Positions 1 to 6,831 of a DNA stretch of 29,316 bases are shown piece after piece. The position numbers were made by a program, and so were the translations under genes. The stretch lies in IMG/VR virus record IMGVR_UViG_3300046028_003087, positions 1-29,316 of that record; one strand, given 5' to 3'. The notes below the pieces were generated by a model. It did not search any database. It saw only the letters and a program-made list of their open reading frames with translations, and had not been told where the DNA came from. Within the stretch, counting starts at the first letter, position 1; each line of letters opens with the position of its first letter. The DNA comes from a virus.

Positions 1-264
1 AGAACGACTAATTTAGAGCCTAAACTTTTAACGGATAAAGACGGCAAAGTTACAAGTAGAAAGTTTTGTGTTGATTTAATAACGGCAGACCAATTATACT
101 CAAGAGCACAAATCGATGCAATGCAAAATGTTGCAAGTACAAAAGGTTATAATGATGACGTATTCAAATATAAAGGCGGTTGGCAAACTATCAAGGGTAC
201 AGTTACTCATATACCAAGTTGTCGCCATTTTTGGGAGTCAGTGTTAGTTAGAAAGAAAAAATAA
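1..264 (+). CDS. C-terminal part of a head protein (5' truncated)
   Basis: An open frame runs from the first base to a TAA at 262-264, giving 87 residues with no start in the window. The C-terminus holds the string PSCRHFW followed by a basic end (VLVRKKK). A Cys-x-His arrangement near the C-terminus recalls the Mu F / SPP1 gp7 class of minor head proteins, and the next gene looks like a head-tail connector, so a minor head or capsid-associated role is the best guess. The next ATG lies one base after the stop, as in one operon. The family call is inferred from position and one short motif. Confidence 0.55.
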   Translation, partial: RTTNLEPKLLTDKDGKVTSRKFCVDLITADQLYSRAQIDAMQNVASTKGYNDDVFKYKGGWQTIKGTVTHIPSCRHFWESVLVRKKK

Positions 265-265
265 A

Positions 266-832
266 ATGAGTTTAAAACCACTTTTCGTAAGCACCGCCAC
301 CATTAAAAAATATGGTGTAATAGAGAATAACGTAGACGATAAATTAATCGCACAAACTATTATTATGGTGCAAGATTTACAACTGCAACAAATCTTAGGC
401 AGTGACCTTTATAACGAGATAGCCGATCAAATCAACGCATCAACTTTAACGGCTTTAAATCAAACTTTGTTAGATGACTATATCAGAGATTTTATTATCA
501 ATGCTACAATCGCTGACGGGGCAATTATATTTAATTACCGATTCTCAAATAAAGGAGTAGTAACTCAAAATAGCGACAACCAACAACCAGTAAGCCAAAG
601 AGAATTAGAATTGATAGAACAAAAATGGGGACGTATGGCTGAGTTTTACGGCAAAAGGTTGTCAGGTTATCTAAGCGAATATAACACCTCATACCCTTTG
701 TGGATGTCAGGCAATAACAACGCTCAAGACATTCAATCAAGAGAATTAGGATATAACACTGGAATTTATTTAGGACGCTCAAGAAGAAAAAACAATGAAC
801 GAAAATACTACCCCTACTGTAAAGATTGCTAA
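266..832 (+). CDS. Putative head-tail connector (gp6-like / DUF6712-like)
   Basis: 188 residues. The N-terminus (residues 8-50: short strand, charged turn, then helices with a LQQILGSDLYNEI segment) resembles the small helical head-tail connectors of Bacteroidetes phages, which sit on the portal and close the head. The middle (60-90) is helical, and a long charged helix at about 110-140 is followed by an Asn-rich, basic tail ending in two cysteines. The start ATG lies one base after the upstream stop. Position directly after a head gene and before fibre and tail genes fits a connector. The last 38 bases overlap the next small gene. Family assignment is from memory of sequence character; the coding call itself is firm. 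Confidence 0.6.
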   Translation: MSLKPLFVSTATIKKYGVIENNVDDKLIAQTIIMVQDLQLQQILGSDLYNEIADQINASTLTALNQTLLDDYIRDFIINATIADGAIIFNYRFSNKGVVTQNSDNQQPVSQRELELIEQKWGRMAEFYGKRLSGYLSEYNTSYPLWMSGNNNAQDIQSRELGYNTGIYLGRSRRKNNERKYYPYCKDC

Positions 833-893
833 TAAGAAAATCACTAAAAAGAATCTTCAGAAATTGATGGTTTACATTGAAAAGAAAAAATGA
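795..893 (+). CDS. Small basic 32-residue protein
   Basis: An ATG at 795 opens a 32-codon frame inside the end of the connector gene. It ends in TGA at 891-893, which overlaps the ATG of the next gene as ATGA. The product is lysine-rich (about ten Lys) and ends in KKK. The stop/start overlap matches the coupling used throughout this genome, and it fills the only gap between the two structural genes; that is the main support. No function can be read from the sequence. Confidence 0.5.
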   Translation: MNENTTPTVKIANKKITKKNLQKLMVYIEKKK

Positions 894-3073
894 TAACTAA
901 AAACATTCTTTACAAATATTTTAAGGATTTTGCAGACAATCATTTGCAAATTAAAGACTATGGCTATGGTGACCTATGGGAGATTAGTAGTTCACAAGCG
1001 ACGACTTATCCTTTGTTTTGGGTAAGTCCGCAACCGTCTAACATAAGCGGCAATGAAATAACTTACAACTTTAATATTTTAATCGGAGATAGGCTTGAGG
1101 ATGGGGATGCAAATAAAGTCGAAGTTGAGAGTGACACTTTTCAAATTGGGTTAGACCTTTTAGCGACTTTAAACATAAATAGAGATGTTGACTTAGACAA
1201 GAACAATACTTTAACTCCTTTCATCCATGATTTTAAAGATAGGATTGCAGGGCATTTAATAACTTTAAGCGTAACGGCTGATTTTGACTACAATGAGTGT
1301 GCAGTTCCAACTACGGGAACACCAACACCTCCGACAAGTTCATGCCCAGTTGCGATAATAACAATTAACGGTGTTGCTTACGGAAGTGTGGGGAGTGGAA
1401 ACACCGAAGATATAGCAGTCGTGAATACTTTAGGTGTTCCTGTTGGTTCGTTAATTAGTGGTAATTGGGTAGTAACTGCAAGTGGTGGAGATGCAACGGC
1501 AGTACTTAAGAATAGTGCAGGAACAACGATATCGACAACAATCATAGCAAGTGGAGGGACTTCAAACATAACCGCTCCCGATGGAAGTGCAGTCCTTAAA
1601 AACACTTTAAATACAACTTTATCAACTACAAGTATTTTAAGTAATGGGTCTTCTAATATAACTGCCCCCGATTCTACTTCAGTTTTAAAAGATACGGCAG
1701 GGACTACTTTGTCAACTACAACTATTGCCAGTGGAGTTAGTACAAATGTGACTGCCCCCGATTCAACGGCAGTAATTAAAGATGACTCAGGTAATATTTT
1801 AAAAACTTCAGTAATACCAAGCAATGTTAGTCAAGATGTAACAATCAATGACTCAACTGCAGTTCTTAAAAATACATTAGCAACAACATTATCAACTACA
1901 AGTATAAACGCTGAATCTTCTGCAAACATTACCGCCCCTGATTCCACAATAACAATTAATTCAGCGAGTTTTTCTCCTTACCCAAGTGGGGCAACGTCTA
2001 ACATATTAGTTAAAGATGGAACGGGGACTCAAGTAGGTTCTAAAGTAGGTAGTGAGTGGATTGTGCCGACGGGTGGTGGTGGGACAATGACGGCAAATTT
2101 TAGTGCTGATATACTTACCGCAGAAGTTGGGCAAACAATTACTTTTACTGATACATCAGATAATAGCCCCACTGAATGGGCTTGGGATTTTAACGGTGAG
2201 GGTAGTTCTAATTTACAAAACCCTATTTTCCAATTTGATAGTGTAGGGTTAAAAACTATTACATTATTAGCGGCTAAAGATGGCGTGGGAGATTTTGTTA
2301 CTAAATCAAATTATATCCAAATTGTTCAAGATAATATAGTTACTGATTTTTTAACCGCTACAAGCATAAGCGATACAACAATTATAAGTGCATTAACTCA
2401 ATTAGTTTATGATTTAAGAGTAAATAATTTATTAAGTAAATTTACTGCCATTTATCCATTTGTCGGAGGTACTGCTACAACGCATAAATTTAATCTACTT
2501 GACCCTCAAGATACAAACGGGGCTTATCGGTTAGTATTTTCAGGAGGTTGGACACATACATCAAGAGGAATAAAACCAAACGGGACAAACGCGAGTGCTG
2601 ATACTTTTTTGGCGCAAAATGTTTTAGCACAAAATGATGTCCATGTTTCCGTTTATTTGATGGATAACTTATCAAGTTCAGGAGCTGTAAGTGGTGTTGA
2701 TATTGCAACGGGGGCAACATTTTATTTATCTTCATGGTATCAAGGTGTTGCAGGTGGGATTTCAAACGTAAATAATACGGGGTTACAAGTAATAAGTAGA
2801 ACGGATGAGGCATATTTTGGATTTTATATTGCAAGTCGGTTAAGTTCTACTACAAGAAAATTCTTTTTAAATGGTAAATTAAAAGACACATTTGTTGCCA
2901 CAAGTAACACCCCCAGTTCAACTACTTTTAAATTGTCTTTAGGGAGTGTAGGGGAATATAGTATAAGAGGTCAAGCGTTTACTTCATTAGGGGCAGGATT
3001 AACGGATAGTGAGGCAGATTTGCTTAATACAATAGTTAGTAATTACCAAAACATTTTAACCCGCAGAGTATGA
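890..3073 (+). CDS. Large fibre-like structural protein with 30-residue repeats, PKD and LamG-like domains
   Basis: 727 residues. In order: an N-terminal alpha/beta domain (1-140), probably the part that docks on the virion; a Pro/Thr linker (141-152); a short beta domain (153-200); five tandem 30-residue repeats (201-350), each opening like D-S-T-A-V-L-K and closing I-T-A-P; a Gly linker (394-398); a PKD domain (about 401-480) with the typical FTDTS and WAWDFNGEG strings; and a C-terminal concanavalin/LamG-like beta sandwich (about 515-715). PKD and LamG folds bind glycans or proteins, so a receptor-contacting fibre or virion decoration role is likely. The ATG overlaps the preceding stop, and its own TGA overlaps the next ATG. 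The long minus-strand frame across the repeats is a shadow. Confidence 0.75.
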   Translation: MITKNILYKYFKDFADNHLQIKDYGYGDLWEISSSQATTYPLFWVSPQPSNISGNEITYNFNILIGDRLEDGDANKVEVESDTFQIGLDLLATLNINRDVDLDKNNTLTPFIHDFKDRIAGHLITLSVTADFDYNECAVPTTGTPTPPTSSCPVAIITINGVAYGSVGSGNTEDIAVVNTLGVPVGSLISGNWVVTASGGDATAVLKNSAGTTISTTIIASGGTSNITAPDGSAVLKNTLNTTLSTTSILSNGSSNITAPDSTSVLKDTAGTTLSTTTIASGVSTNVTAPDSTAVIKDDSGNILKTSVIPSNVSQDVTINDSTAVLKNTLATTLSTTSINAESSANITAPDSTITINSASFSPYPSGATSNILVKDGTGTQVGSKVGSEWIVPTGGGGTMTANFSADILTAEVGQTITFTDTSDNSPTEWAWDFNGEGSSNLQNPIFQFDSVGLKTITLLAAKDGVGDFVTKSNYIQIVQDNIVTDFLTATSISDTTIISALTQLVYDLRVNNLLSKFTAIYPFVGGTATTHKFNLLDPQDTNGAYRLVFSGGWTHTSRGIKPNGTNASADTFLAQNVLAQNDVHVSVYLMDNLSSSGAVSGVDIATGATFYLSSWYQGVAGGISNVNNTGLQVISRTDEAYFGFYIASRLSSTTRKFFLNGKLKDTFVATSNTPSSTTFKLSLGSVGEYSIRGQAFTSLGAGLTDSEADLLNTIVSNYQNILTRRV
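1490..1939 (+). repeat. Five tandem 90-bp coding repeats
   Basis: Five in-frame units of exactly 30 codons (residues 201-230, 231-260, 261-290, 291-320, 321-350 of the fibre-like protein). Units 1, 2, 3 and 5 end ITAP or VTAP; unit 4 is the most diverged and ends VTIN. The third unit and the flanking ones share the A-x-T-T-L-S-T-T core. A sixth, decayed unit may start at residue 351. Such arrays usually form extended beta shafts and change copy number by recombination. Confidence 0.85.
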
Positions 3074-3534
3074 TAAAAGCGTATAAATTAACGATAGCAC
3101 AATTTAATTTAATTAATGGTAAAGAGTTTACAAAAGATGGTTTGTTTTTACCTTTTCAAGACTTTAACGGAGATTACTATATTTCTAAAGAAGAAGTTGA
3201 ACAATGTGACGTATTAGAATTTAATTGGGTCAAAGATTTAGAACTTGCTGATTACATAAGATTTAAACCTACAACCGAGTTAACTCCTTACGCAGTTGAA
3301 ATCCCTGAGATATATCAATGGGCGTTTCCTGAAAATAAGTTTGTTTTAAGTGGTTTTGAAATTCCTTTAGATGCTTATCAAAGTATAAAGGTTGTAAACT
3401 TAGCTTACTTTCAATGGGCAGAGTTTAGGGCTGAATTAGATAGTGGTAATTACGAGGCTTTAAAACGCTCTTTGATGCCTCTATGGGACTATGTAGCGTT
3501 ACAAGTATCAAACAATAATATAATCGTACTATGA
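3070..3534 (+). CDS. Fibre-associated protein of unknown function
   Basis: 154 residues, no signal peptide or membrane segment. The N-terminus (KLTIAQFNLINGKEF, then a FQDFNGDYYIS stretch) is of a kind I associate with small proteins encoded right after fibre genes in Bacteroidetes phages, but I know no function. The C-terminal third is aromatic and helical. The start overlaps the fibre gene stop as ATGA, and its end overlaps the next start the same way, so it is probably made with the fibre and may be its partner or chaperone. That role is inference from position only. Confidence 0.6.
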   Translation: MIKAYKLTIAQFNLINGKEFTKDGLFLPFQDFNGDYYISKEEVEQCDVLEFNWVKDLELADYIRFKPTTELTPYAVEIPEIYQWAFPENKFVLSGFEIPLDAYQSIKVVNLAYFQWAEFRAELDSGNYEALKRSLMPLWDYVALQVSNNNIIVL

Positions 3535-3887
3535 GGGGTTTAATCTTGTTTCTAACGGCTTTAATTCTAAAGGGCATTTTTTATCCTTTAGGGTTTTTTT
3601 ACTCTTGTTTTTTGACCTTGTTTAAAAACGGCTATGCAGAATTAGACGGATACCTTTTTAAATGTGCGATTGCAGACGATCAACAAGCGAATACTTATCT
3701 TGCTAAATTGTTCAACGATATTTTAATTAAAAAAGGCGGTCATAAATTCGGGAATCCCGACGAAACAATCTCAAGTGTTTTAGGCAAGAATTTGAAACTT
3801 AACAAACTATCCCTAATGGGAAAAGGTTTGAACGGGATATTAAACTTAATTGAAAAAGACCACTCAATCAAAGCAATAGAATTATGA
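3531..3887 (+). CDS. Membrane-anchored phage protein with FGNPDETISSVLG motif
   Basis: 118 residues. A strongly hydrophobic N-terminal segment (about residues 3-31) predicts a membrane anchor with the rest cytoplasmic or periplasmic. The central string KKGGHKFGNPDETISSVLG (about 67-84) followed by a short helix and a KDH near the C-terminus is a pattern I recognise from many Bacteroidetes prophages, where it lies beside lysis genes and has no assigned function. The start overlaps the previous stop (ATGA), and the stop overlaps the next small gene. A part in lysis or in late membrane remodelling is possible but inferred only from the neighbours. Confidence 0.65.
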   Translation: MRGLILFLTALILKGIFYPLGFFYSCFLTLFKNGYAELDGYLFKCAIADDQQANTYLAKLFNDILIKKGGHKFGNPDETISSVLGKNLKLNKLSLMGKGLNGILNLIEKDHSIKAIEL

Positions 3888-3985
3888 AATTAGAATTTAT
3901 ATTTTTTTGGTGTGCTAAAATTTGGCGAGAACGCTATGAAGAATTTATCGCAGTCGGGGTTTCTTTAGGCCTTTCAATGATATGA
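3884..3985 (+). CDS. 33-residue small protein
   Basis: ATG at 3884 overlaps the previous TGA, and its own TGA (3983-3985) overlaps the next ATG. Being coupled at both ends is the strongest support for so short a frame. The product has an aromatic N-terminal stretch, a charged centre (WRERYEEF) and a hydrophobic C-terminal end. It sits in the lysis block, so an accessory membrane peptide is possible, but no function is shown. Confidence 0.6.
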   Translation: MKLEFIFFWCAKIWRERYEEFIAVGVSLGLSMI

Positions 3986-4209
3986 TTTATCAGGCAATAT
4001 TTATGGCACACAACATTAAAAATCACATAGGAGAAATTTGCGGTACTATTTTATTCCTTTTTTTAGGCCATAATATCGACATGACGGATAAATTAATCAC
4101 GTTTTTGTTTTCGGTTGGTGCAGGTTTGTTCGTACATATTTTAAAGGAGATAAACATAGGGCAATTATTAATACAATTATTTAAAAAGAAAAATGACAAG
4201 AAAAACTAA
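3982..4209 (+). CDS. Small membrane protein, holin candidate
   Basis: 75 residues with hydrophobic segments at about 19-32 and 38-56 and a highly basic C-terminus (KKKNDKKN). Two membrane spans plus a charged tail, with the endolysin gene two genes downstream, is the usual layout of a phage holin, which forms holes in the inner membrane at a set time. An internal ATG at 4003 could give a dual start, but the first ATG is favoured by the overlap with the upstream stop. Homology was not tested; the holin call rests on size, topology and context. Confidence 0.6.
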   Translation: MIYQAIFMAHNIKNHIGEICGTILFLFLGHNIDMTDKLITFLFSVGAGLFVHILKEINIGQLLIQLFKKKNDKKN

Positions 4210-4405
4210 TACACCGAGATACCTATCTTTGCTAAGAAAGGCAATGATATATTTAGGAGGTGCAACCTTTTTACCGATGTTCTTTACTAAGGCAGGAATC
4301 CACGATGTTGAGTTCGCTCTTCAATGTTGGCTCTCAGGGATAGCAGTTTTGCAAATTTATATCGACACATTTTATAGAAAAGAAAAAGACGTTTATACAC
4401 CATGA
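4193..4405 (+). CDS. Small membrane protein, holin/antiholin candidate
   Basis: 70 residues. A basic N-terminus (TRKTNTPRYLSLLRK) precedes two hydrophobic segments (about 17-35 and 41-58) and a charged end, suggesting a two-span membrane protein with both ends in the cytoplasm. It overlaps the preceding membrane gene by 17 bases and the endolysin start as ATGA. A second small membrane protein next to a holin is often its partner or antagonist; which of the two genes is the holin cannot be told from sequence. Confidence 0.6.
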   Translation: MTRKTNTPRYLSLLRKAMIYLGGATFLPMFFTKAGIHDVEFALQCWLSGIAVLQIYIDTFYRKEKDVYTP

Positions 4406-4875
4406 TTGACGAAATAACAATAAAGCGAATAGAACTGCTACACCCGAAGATAAAAGATGAAGCTATACAAATATACTCTGAGATATGCGAAACGCTCTCT
4501 AATGGGGTTATGTGTCGTTTCTCGCACACATTAAGAACTATTGAAGAGCAAAACGATTTATACGCTAAAGGTAGAACAATAAAAGGTCAAATAGTAACCA
4601 ACGCAAAAGGCGGTCAATCATTCCATAACTACGGATTAGCAATCGATATAGTTTTGATTATAGATGGCAAGGCAACTTGGGATAGAGGCACTGACTTTGA
4701 TAGGGACGGGCAATCCGATTTTATGGAGGTTGTAAAGATATTTAAAAAGTATGGTTGGTTTTGGGGCGGTGATTTTCGAACATTCAAAGATTATCCGCAT
4801 TTTGAAAAAACATTTGGGTTGACAATTAAACAATTAAATAATAAAGAAAAAATAGGGAATTATCCGAAAATATAG
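4402..4875 (+). CDS. Endolysin: L-alanyl-D-glutamate peptidase (M15 type) with EF-hand loop
   Basis: 157 residues, no signal peptide, so it would need a holin. The VanY/M15 zinc-peptidase signature is clear: SFHNYGLAID (His75, Asp82) and DYPHFE (Asp130, His133). These match the zinc ligands and catalytic Asp of the phage T5 endolysin class, which cuts the L-Ala-D-Glu bond in peptidoglycan. An inserted loop at 98-109 reads D-x-D-x-D-G-x-x-D-x-x-E, a textbook calcium-binding EF-hand loop; T5 endolysin is known to carry a calcium-binding loop of this kind. The gene starts inside the upstream stop (ATGA) and is the last gene before a terminator, so it ends the late unit. Confidence 0.92.
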   Translation: MIDEITIKRIELLHPKIKDEAIQIYSEICETLSNGVMCRFSHTLRTIEEQNDLYAKGRTIKGQIVTNAKGGQSFHNYGLAIDIVLIIDGKATWDRGTDFDRDGQSDFMEVVKIFKKYGWFWGGDFRTFKDYPHFEKTFGLTIKQLNNKEKIGNYPKI

Positions 4876-4919
4876 TACATTTGAATCCGAATAATAGTTG
4901 TTGTTTTTCATAAGTTAAG

Positions 4920-4946
4920 AAGACCCTGAGCAATCGGGGTTTTTTT
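4920..4946 (+). terminator. Intrinsic terminator after the endolysin gene
   Basis: A 7-bp stem (4923-4929 with 4934-4940, one G-T pair) closes a GCAA tetraloop at 4930-4933 and runs straight into a T tract (4940-4946). It lies 45 bases after the endolysin stop, where the late unit should end, and before the promoter of the next unit. Confidence 0.85.
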
Positions 4947-5021
4947 ATGTCACAATTTTTGCAAAATCCATCCCGTTTTGTAATGTACTTTAAATTGTAG
5001 AATAGAAATATAAAAATAAAT

Positions 5022-5052
5022 TTTGCATTGTGAGTTTAAACTTGTAATATTG
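5022..5052 (+). promoter_or_regulatory. Bacteroidetes-type promoter, TTTG-N19-TAATATTG
   Basis: TTTG at 5022-5025 and TAATATTG at 5045-5052 are 19 bases apart, matching the -33/-7 layout of Bacteroidetes promoters with one change from TAnnTTTG. The core TTTAAACTTGTAATATTG (5035-5052) recurs exactly at 24329-24346. Only five bases separate the -7 box from the ATG at 5058, so the mRNA would begin at or next to the start codon (leaderless). Confidence 0.65.
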
Positions 5053-5057
5053 CAAAT

Positions 5058-5192
5058 ATGATTAAGAACTTAATAACAGTGAGAAACTTTGCCCTACTAA
5101 ACGGCAAGACTACGCAATGGGCATATGACCAAGTCAAGAAAAAAACGGTTAAATCGGTGGAAATTGATGGTGTAAAATTTATTGTAAAATGA
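5058..5192 (+). CDS. Small helix-turn-helix protein
   Basis: 44 residues. The order helix, LLNGKTTQWAYDQVKK, then a turn and a two-strand wing (KSVEIDGVKFIV) is that of minimal MerR/excisionase-like DNA-binding domains. It is the first gene behind the promoter at 5022-5052 and may lack a leader. Its TGA overlaps the next ATG. A first-expressed small DNA-binding protein is likely to be a regulator of the early unit, which is inference. It was found by reading the frame between the promoter and the next gene. Confidence 0.7.
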   Translation: MIKNLITVRNFALLNGKTTQWAYDQVKKKTVKSVEIDGVKFIVK

Positions 5193-5395
5193 ACGAACAA
5201 GAATATATCCACTTTTTAGAAACCGAACTTAAAAAAAAGTATGCAATGGTTAAAATTGTAGAGTATCAATGGCGATACACAATCCACTTTGGGCAAACTG
5301 AATTTGTATCCTTTGCGAATCTTCAAAAGTCAACAATCAAACCTCTTTTATCTGAGGGGTTGCTACCTTTAACAATTAAAAATTTATTAAAATAA
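5189..5395 (+). CDS. Small protein of unknown function
   Basis: 68 residues, soluble by appearance: a charged N-terminal helix with an EEL-type pattern, a short beta section (WRYTIHFGQTEFVSF) and a C-terminal helix. The start overlaps the stop of the HTH gene as ATGA, so the two are probably coupled. I do not recognise the family. Confidence 0.6.
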   Translation: MNEQEYIHFLETELKKKYAMVKIVEYQWRYTIHFGQTEFVSFANLQKSTIKPLLSEGLLPLTIKNLLK

Positions 5396-5396
5396 C

Positions 5397-5600
5397 ATGA
5401 GCAATAAAAACATGACCGCAGTCGAATGGCTTTTAGACCAAATACAACAAAAACTATACATACGAGAAAGTGTTATAGAACAAGCCAAAGAAATGGATAA
5501 AGAGCAAAAAGCAAACACTTGGAATAATGCTATTAATGCAGTAGAAAAAGACAAGTGGGAATCATTTGAACAATACTACAAAGAAACTTATGAGCAATAA
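5397..5600 (+). CDS. Small phage protein with TAVEWL...EQAKEMDKEQ helices
   Basis: 67 residues, all-helical and charged. The strings TAVEWLLDQI and EQAKEMDKEQ are of a kind seen repeatedly in small proteins of Bacteroidetes phages and prophages, with no known function. The first 17 bases of the gene are repeated exactly at the start of the next small gene (5590-5606). It begins just after the preceding stop. Confidence 0.7.
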   Translation: MSNKNMTAVEWLLDQIQQKLYIRESVIEQAKEMDKEQKANTWNNAINAVEKDKWESFEQYYKETYEQ

Positions 5601-5691
5601 AAACATAGGGAATATTATAAGATGGTTAGCAAAACAAAATAGATTCGCACTAATTAGAACATCAAGAAACTTTCAAAGAAAATATCTATGA
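5590..5691 (+). CDS. 33-residue basic protein
   Basis: ATG at 5590 lies inside the end of the previous gene, and the TGA at 5689-5691 overlaps the ATG of the next gene. The product starts MSNKN like its neighbour, because the first 17 bases are a copy of the neighbour's start, and is rich in Arg and Lys with an amphipathic helix (NIIRWLAKQNRF). It could be a remnant of a duplicated gene start or a real small basic protein. Function unknown. Confidence 0.5.
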   Translation: MSNKNIGNIIRWLAKQNRFALIRTSRNFQRKYL

Positions 5692-5870
5692 AAAATAAAT
5701 TAATCTTAGCACTAATCTGCTTTTTTTTTGGATGCGGGAAAGACCTTAATAAAAAAATAGTCAAAGACTCAGAAGGAAATTATTATGAGTTAGAAAATGT
5801 CTGCGGAGATGCTTATAAGTTAAGGTCGATTGATATAAAACAATTAGAAAAATTAGAAAAAATCAAATGA
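5688..5870 (+). CDS. Small lipoprotein
   Basis: 60 residues. Lys-rich start, a hydrophobic stretch (5-15) and a Cys at 16 (FFFGC) form a lipoprotein signal of the loose kind common in Bacteroidetes. The mature part is about 45 residues with a DSEGNYYELEN string and a charged C-terminal helix. The stop overlaps the next start (ATGA), and the next gene also encodes a lipoprotein, so the pair may act together at the outer membrane, in lysis or in exclusion of other phages. Neither role is proved by sequence. Confidence 0.65.
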   Translation: MKNKLILALICFFFGCGKDLNKKIVKDSEGNYYELENVCGDAYKLRSIDIKQLEKLEKIK

Positions 5871-6280
5871 AATACATATTAATATTACTCCTAATCCTGA
5901 CAAGTTGCCAAAGTTACCGAGCAGAAAGAAAGATTTCAAAATTAAAAGAGTGGGGATATCTTAAAGACTCCACAATAACTAAGTACGATACCCTCAGAGG
6001 CTTCACTTTGGATTCGGTTTATCTATTCGACACTACAACTATTTTAGACACCATTACACGCATTGAAAATGGGTTAAAGATTACTACGGTAATTAAATGG
6101 AAGCAAAGAGAGGTAAGACAAATTGTAAGTCAAAAGGATACTATCTTTGAACATAAATTCCAAACCAAAGTAATTAAGCAACCTATTAATTGGTGGAACC
6201 GTTTTAAAATTGGTTTAATCTTTGGAATCATTTTAACGATTGCAATTTTTTATTTAACTTATAAATTTAATAAAGTATGA
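5867..6280 (+). CDS. Probable unimolecular spanin (lipoprotein with C-terminal membrane span)
   Basis: 137 residues. A lipoprotein signal ends at LTSC (Cys14), which would anchor the N-terminus in the outer membrane. The middle (about 30-105) is rich in beta-forming, Thr-rich segments, and a single hydrophobic span at about 114-133 followed by a short basic end would lie in the inner membrane. A protein tied to both membranes is the definition of a u-spanin, as in phage T1 gp11, which has a similar length and fuses the membranes after wall digestion. It is separated from the endolysin by a terminator and promoter, which is unusual. An unrelated double-anchored lipoprotein is the alternative. 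Confidence 0.6.
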   Translation: MKYILILLLILTSCQSYRAERKISKLKEWGYLKDSTITKYDTLRGFTLDSVYLFDTTTILDTITRIENGLKITTVIKWKQREVRQIVSQKDTIFEHKFQTKVIKQPINWWNRFKIGLIFGIILTIAIFYLTYKFNKV

Positions 6281-6666
6281 CACTAAAAGAACAACAAACA
6301 CATTTTAAGGAGTTGACTAAACTAATGGAGCATACATTATTTAGTAAAGGTGATGACTACGCAAATGCTGACCGTTTAAGCAACTTTAAACTAAGCGGAG
6401 CTATCTCAGGGACTGATGCAAAACAAATTGCCTTAGACTTAATCGCAGTCAAAGTTTCCCGTTTAGGAAACTTATTCCATTCAGAGAAAGTAAACAACGA
6501 AAGTATATCGGATTCTATTTTGGATCTCGCCAACTATTCTATTTTACTTCACATGATAGTAAACGAGGGTTTGCATAGTCAAAATGAGAAACATACCTGC
6601 TTTGAGTCTACTGAATTTAAATGCAACTGCAAAATACTTTGCGAAAGAAACCCTGATTACTTATGA
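6277..6666 (+). CDS. DUF1599-type (nucleotide-modification-associated domain 1-like) protein
   Basis: 129 residues, helical. The strings LFSKGDDYANADRLSNF (22-38), AVKVSRLGNL (57-66) and ISDSILDLANYSILLHMI (77-94) fit the DUF1599 family, a helical domain that has been linked in phages with nucleotide or base modification and recalls MazG-like folds. Acidic residues at 26-27 and 79-83 could bind metal. A C-terminal extension carries Cys108, 116, 118 and 122, a possible zinc site. The start overlaps the spanin-like gene stop. The role is uncertain; the family call is from memory. Confidence 0.6.
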   Translation: MTLKEQQTHFKELTKLMEHTLFSKGDDYANADRLSNFKLSGAISGTDAKQIALDLIAVKVSRLGNLFHSEKVNNESISDSILDLANYSILLHMIVNEGLHSQNEKHTCFESTEFKCNCKILCERNPDYL

Positions 6667-6737
6667 TTTACTTATTATTTTACCTTATCGGTGCGGTTCT
6701 TTGCGTGTGTTTTATCGGCCAAGATGATTCACTTTAA
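6663..6737 (+). CDS. 24-residue membrane peptide
   Basis: ATG at 6663 overlaps the TGA of the previous gene, and the frame ends at TAA 6735-6737. About 18 residues are hydrophobic and would span the membrane once; the end is QDDSL. Support is the ATGA overlap and the clear membrane composition. No function can be assigned. Confidence 0.4.
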   Translation: MIYLLFYLIGAVLCVCFIGQDDSL

Positions 6738-6798
6738 AAAATAATCGGCTAATTTTCACATAGTTACAAATATCTTTAGACTATTTACACTTTTAATG

Positions 6799-6827
6799 TT
6801 TAAAATATCAAATAAAGTGTATCTTTG
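6799..6827 (+). promoter_or_regulatory. Bacteroidetes-type promoter with -7 box TATCTTTG
   Basis: TATCTTTG at 6820-6827 is a perfect TAnnTTTG -7 box. A weak upstream element (TTTA at 6799-6802) is at about the right distance. The ATG of the next small gene is four bases downstream of the box, again implying a leaderless message. It heads the recombination gene unit. Confidence 0.65.
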
Positions 6828-6831
6828 CCCT

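Noticed and set aside
1378-1824. 148-codon open frame on the minus strand
   Set aside because: It lies opposite the 90-bp repeats of the fibre-like gene; the repeats keep the opposite frame open. All other minus-strand frames are likewise shadows of + strand genes.
4876-4883. TACATTTG, a -7-like box just after the endolysin gene
   Set aside because: No TTTG at the right distance upstream, and only a terminator follows within 45 bases; kept only as a weak parallel to the elements at 10249 and 24606.
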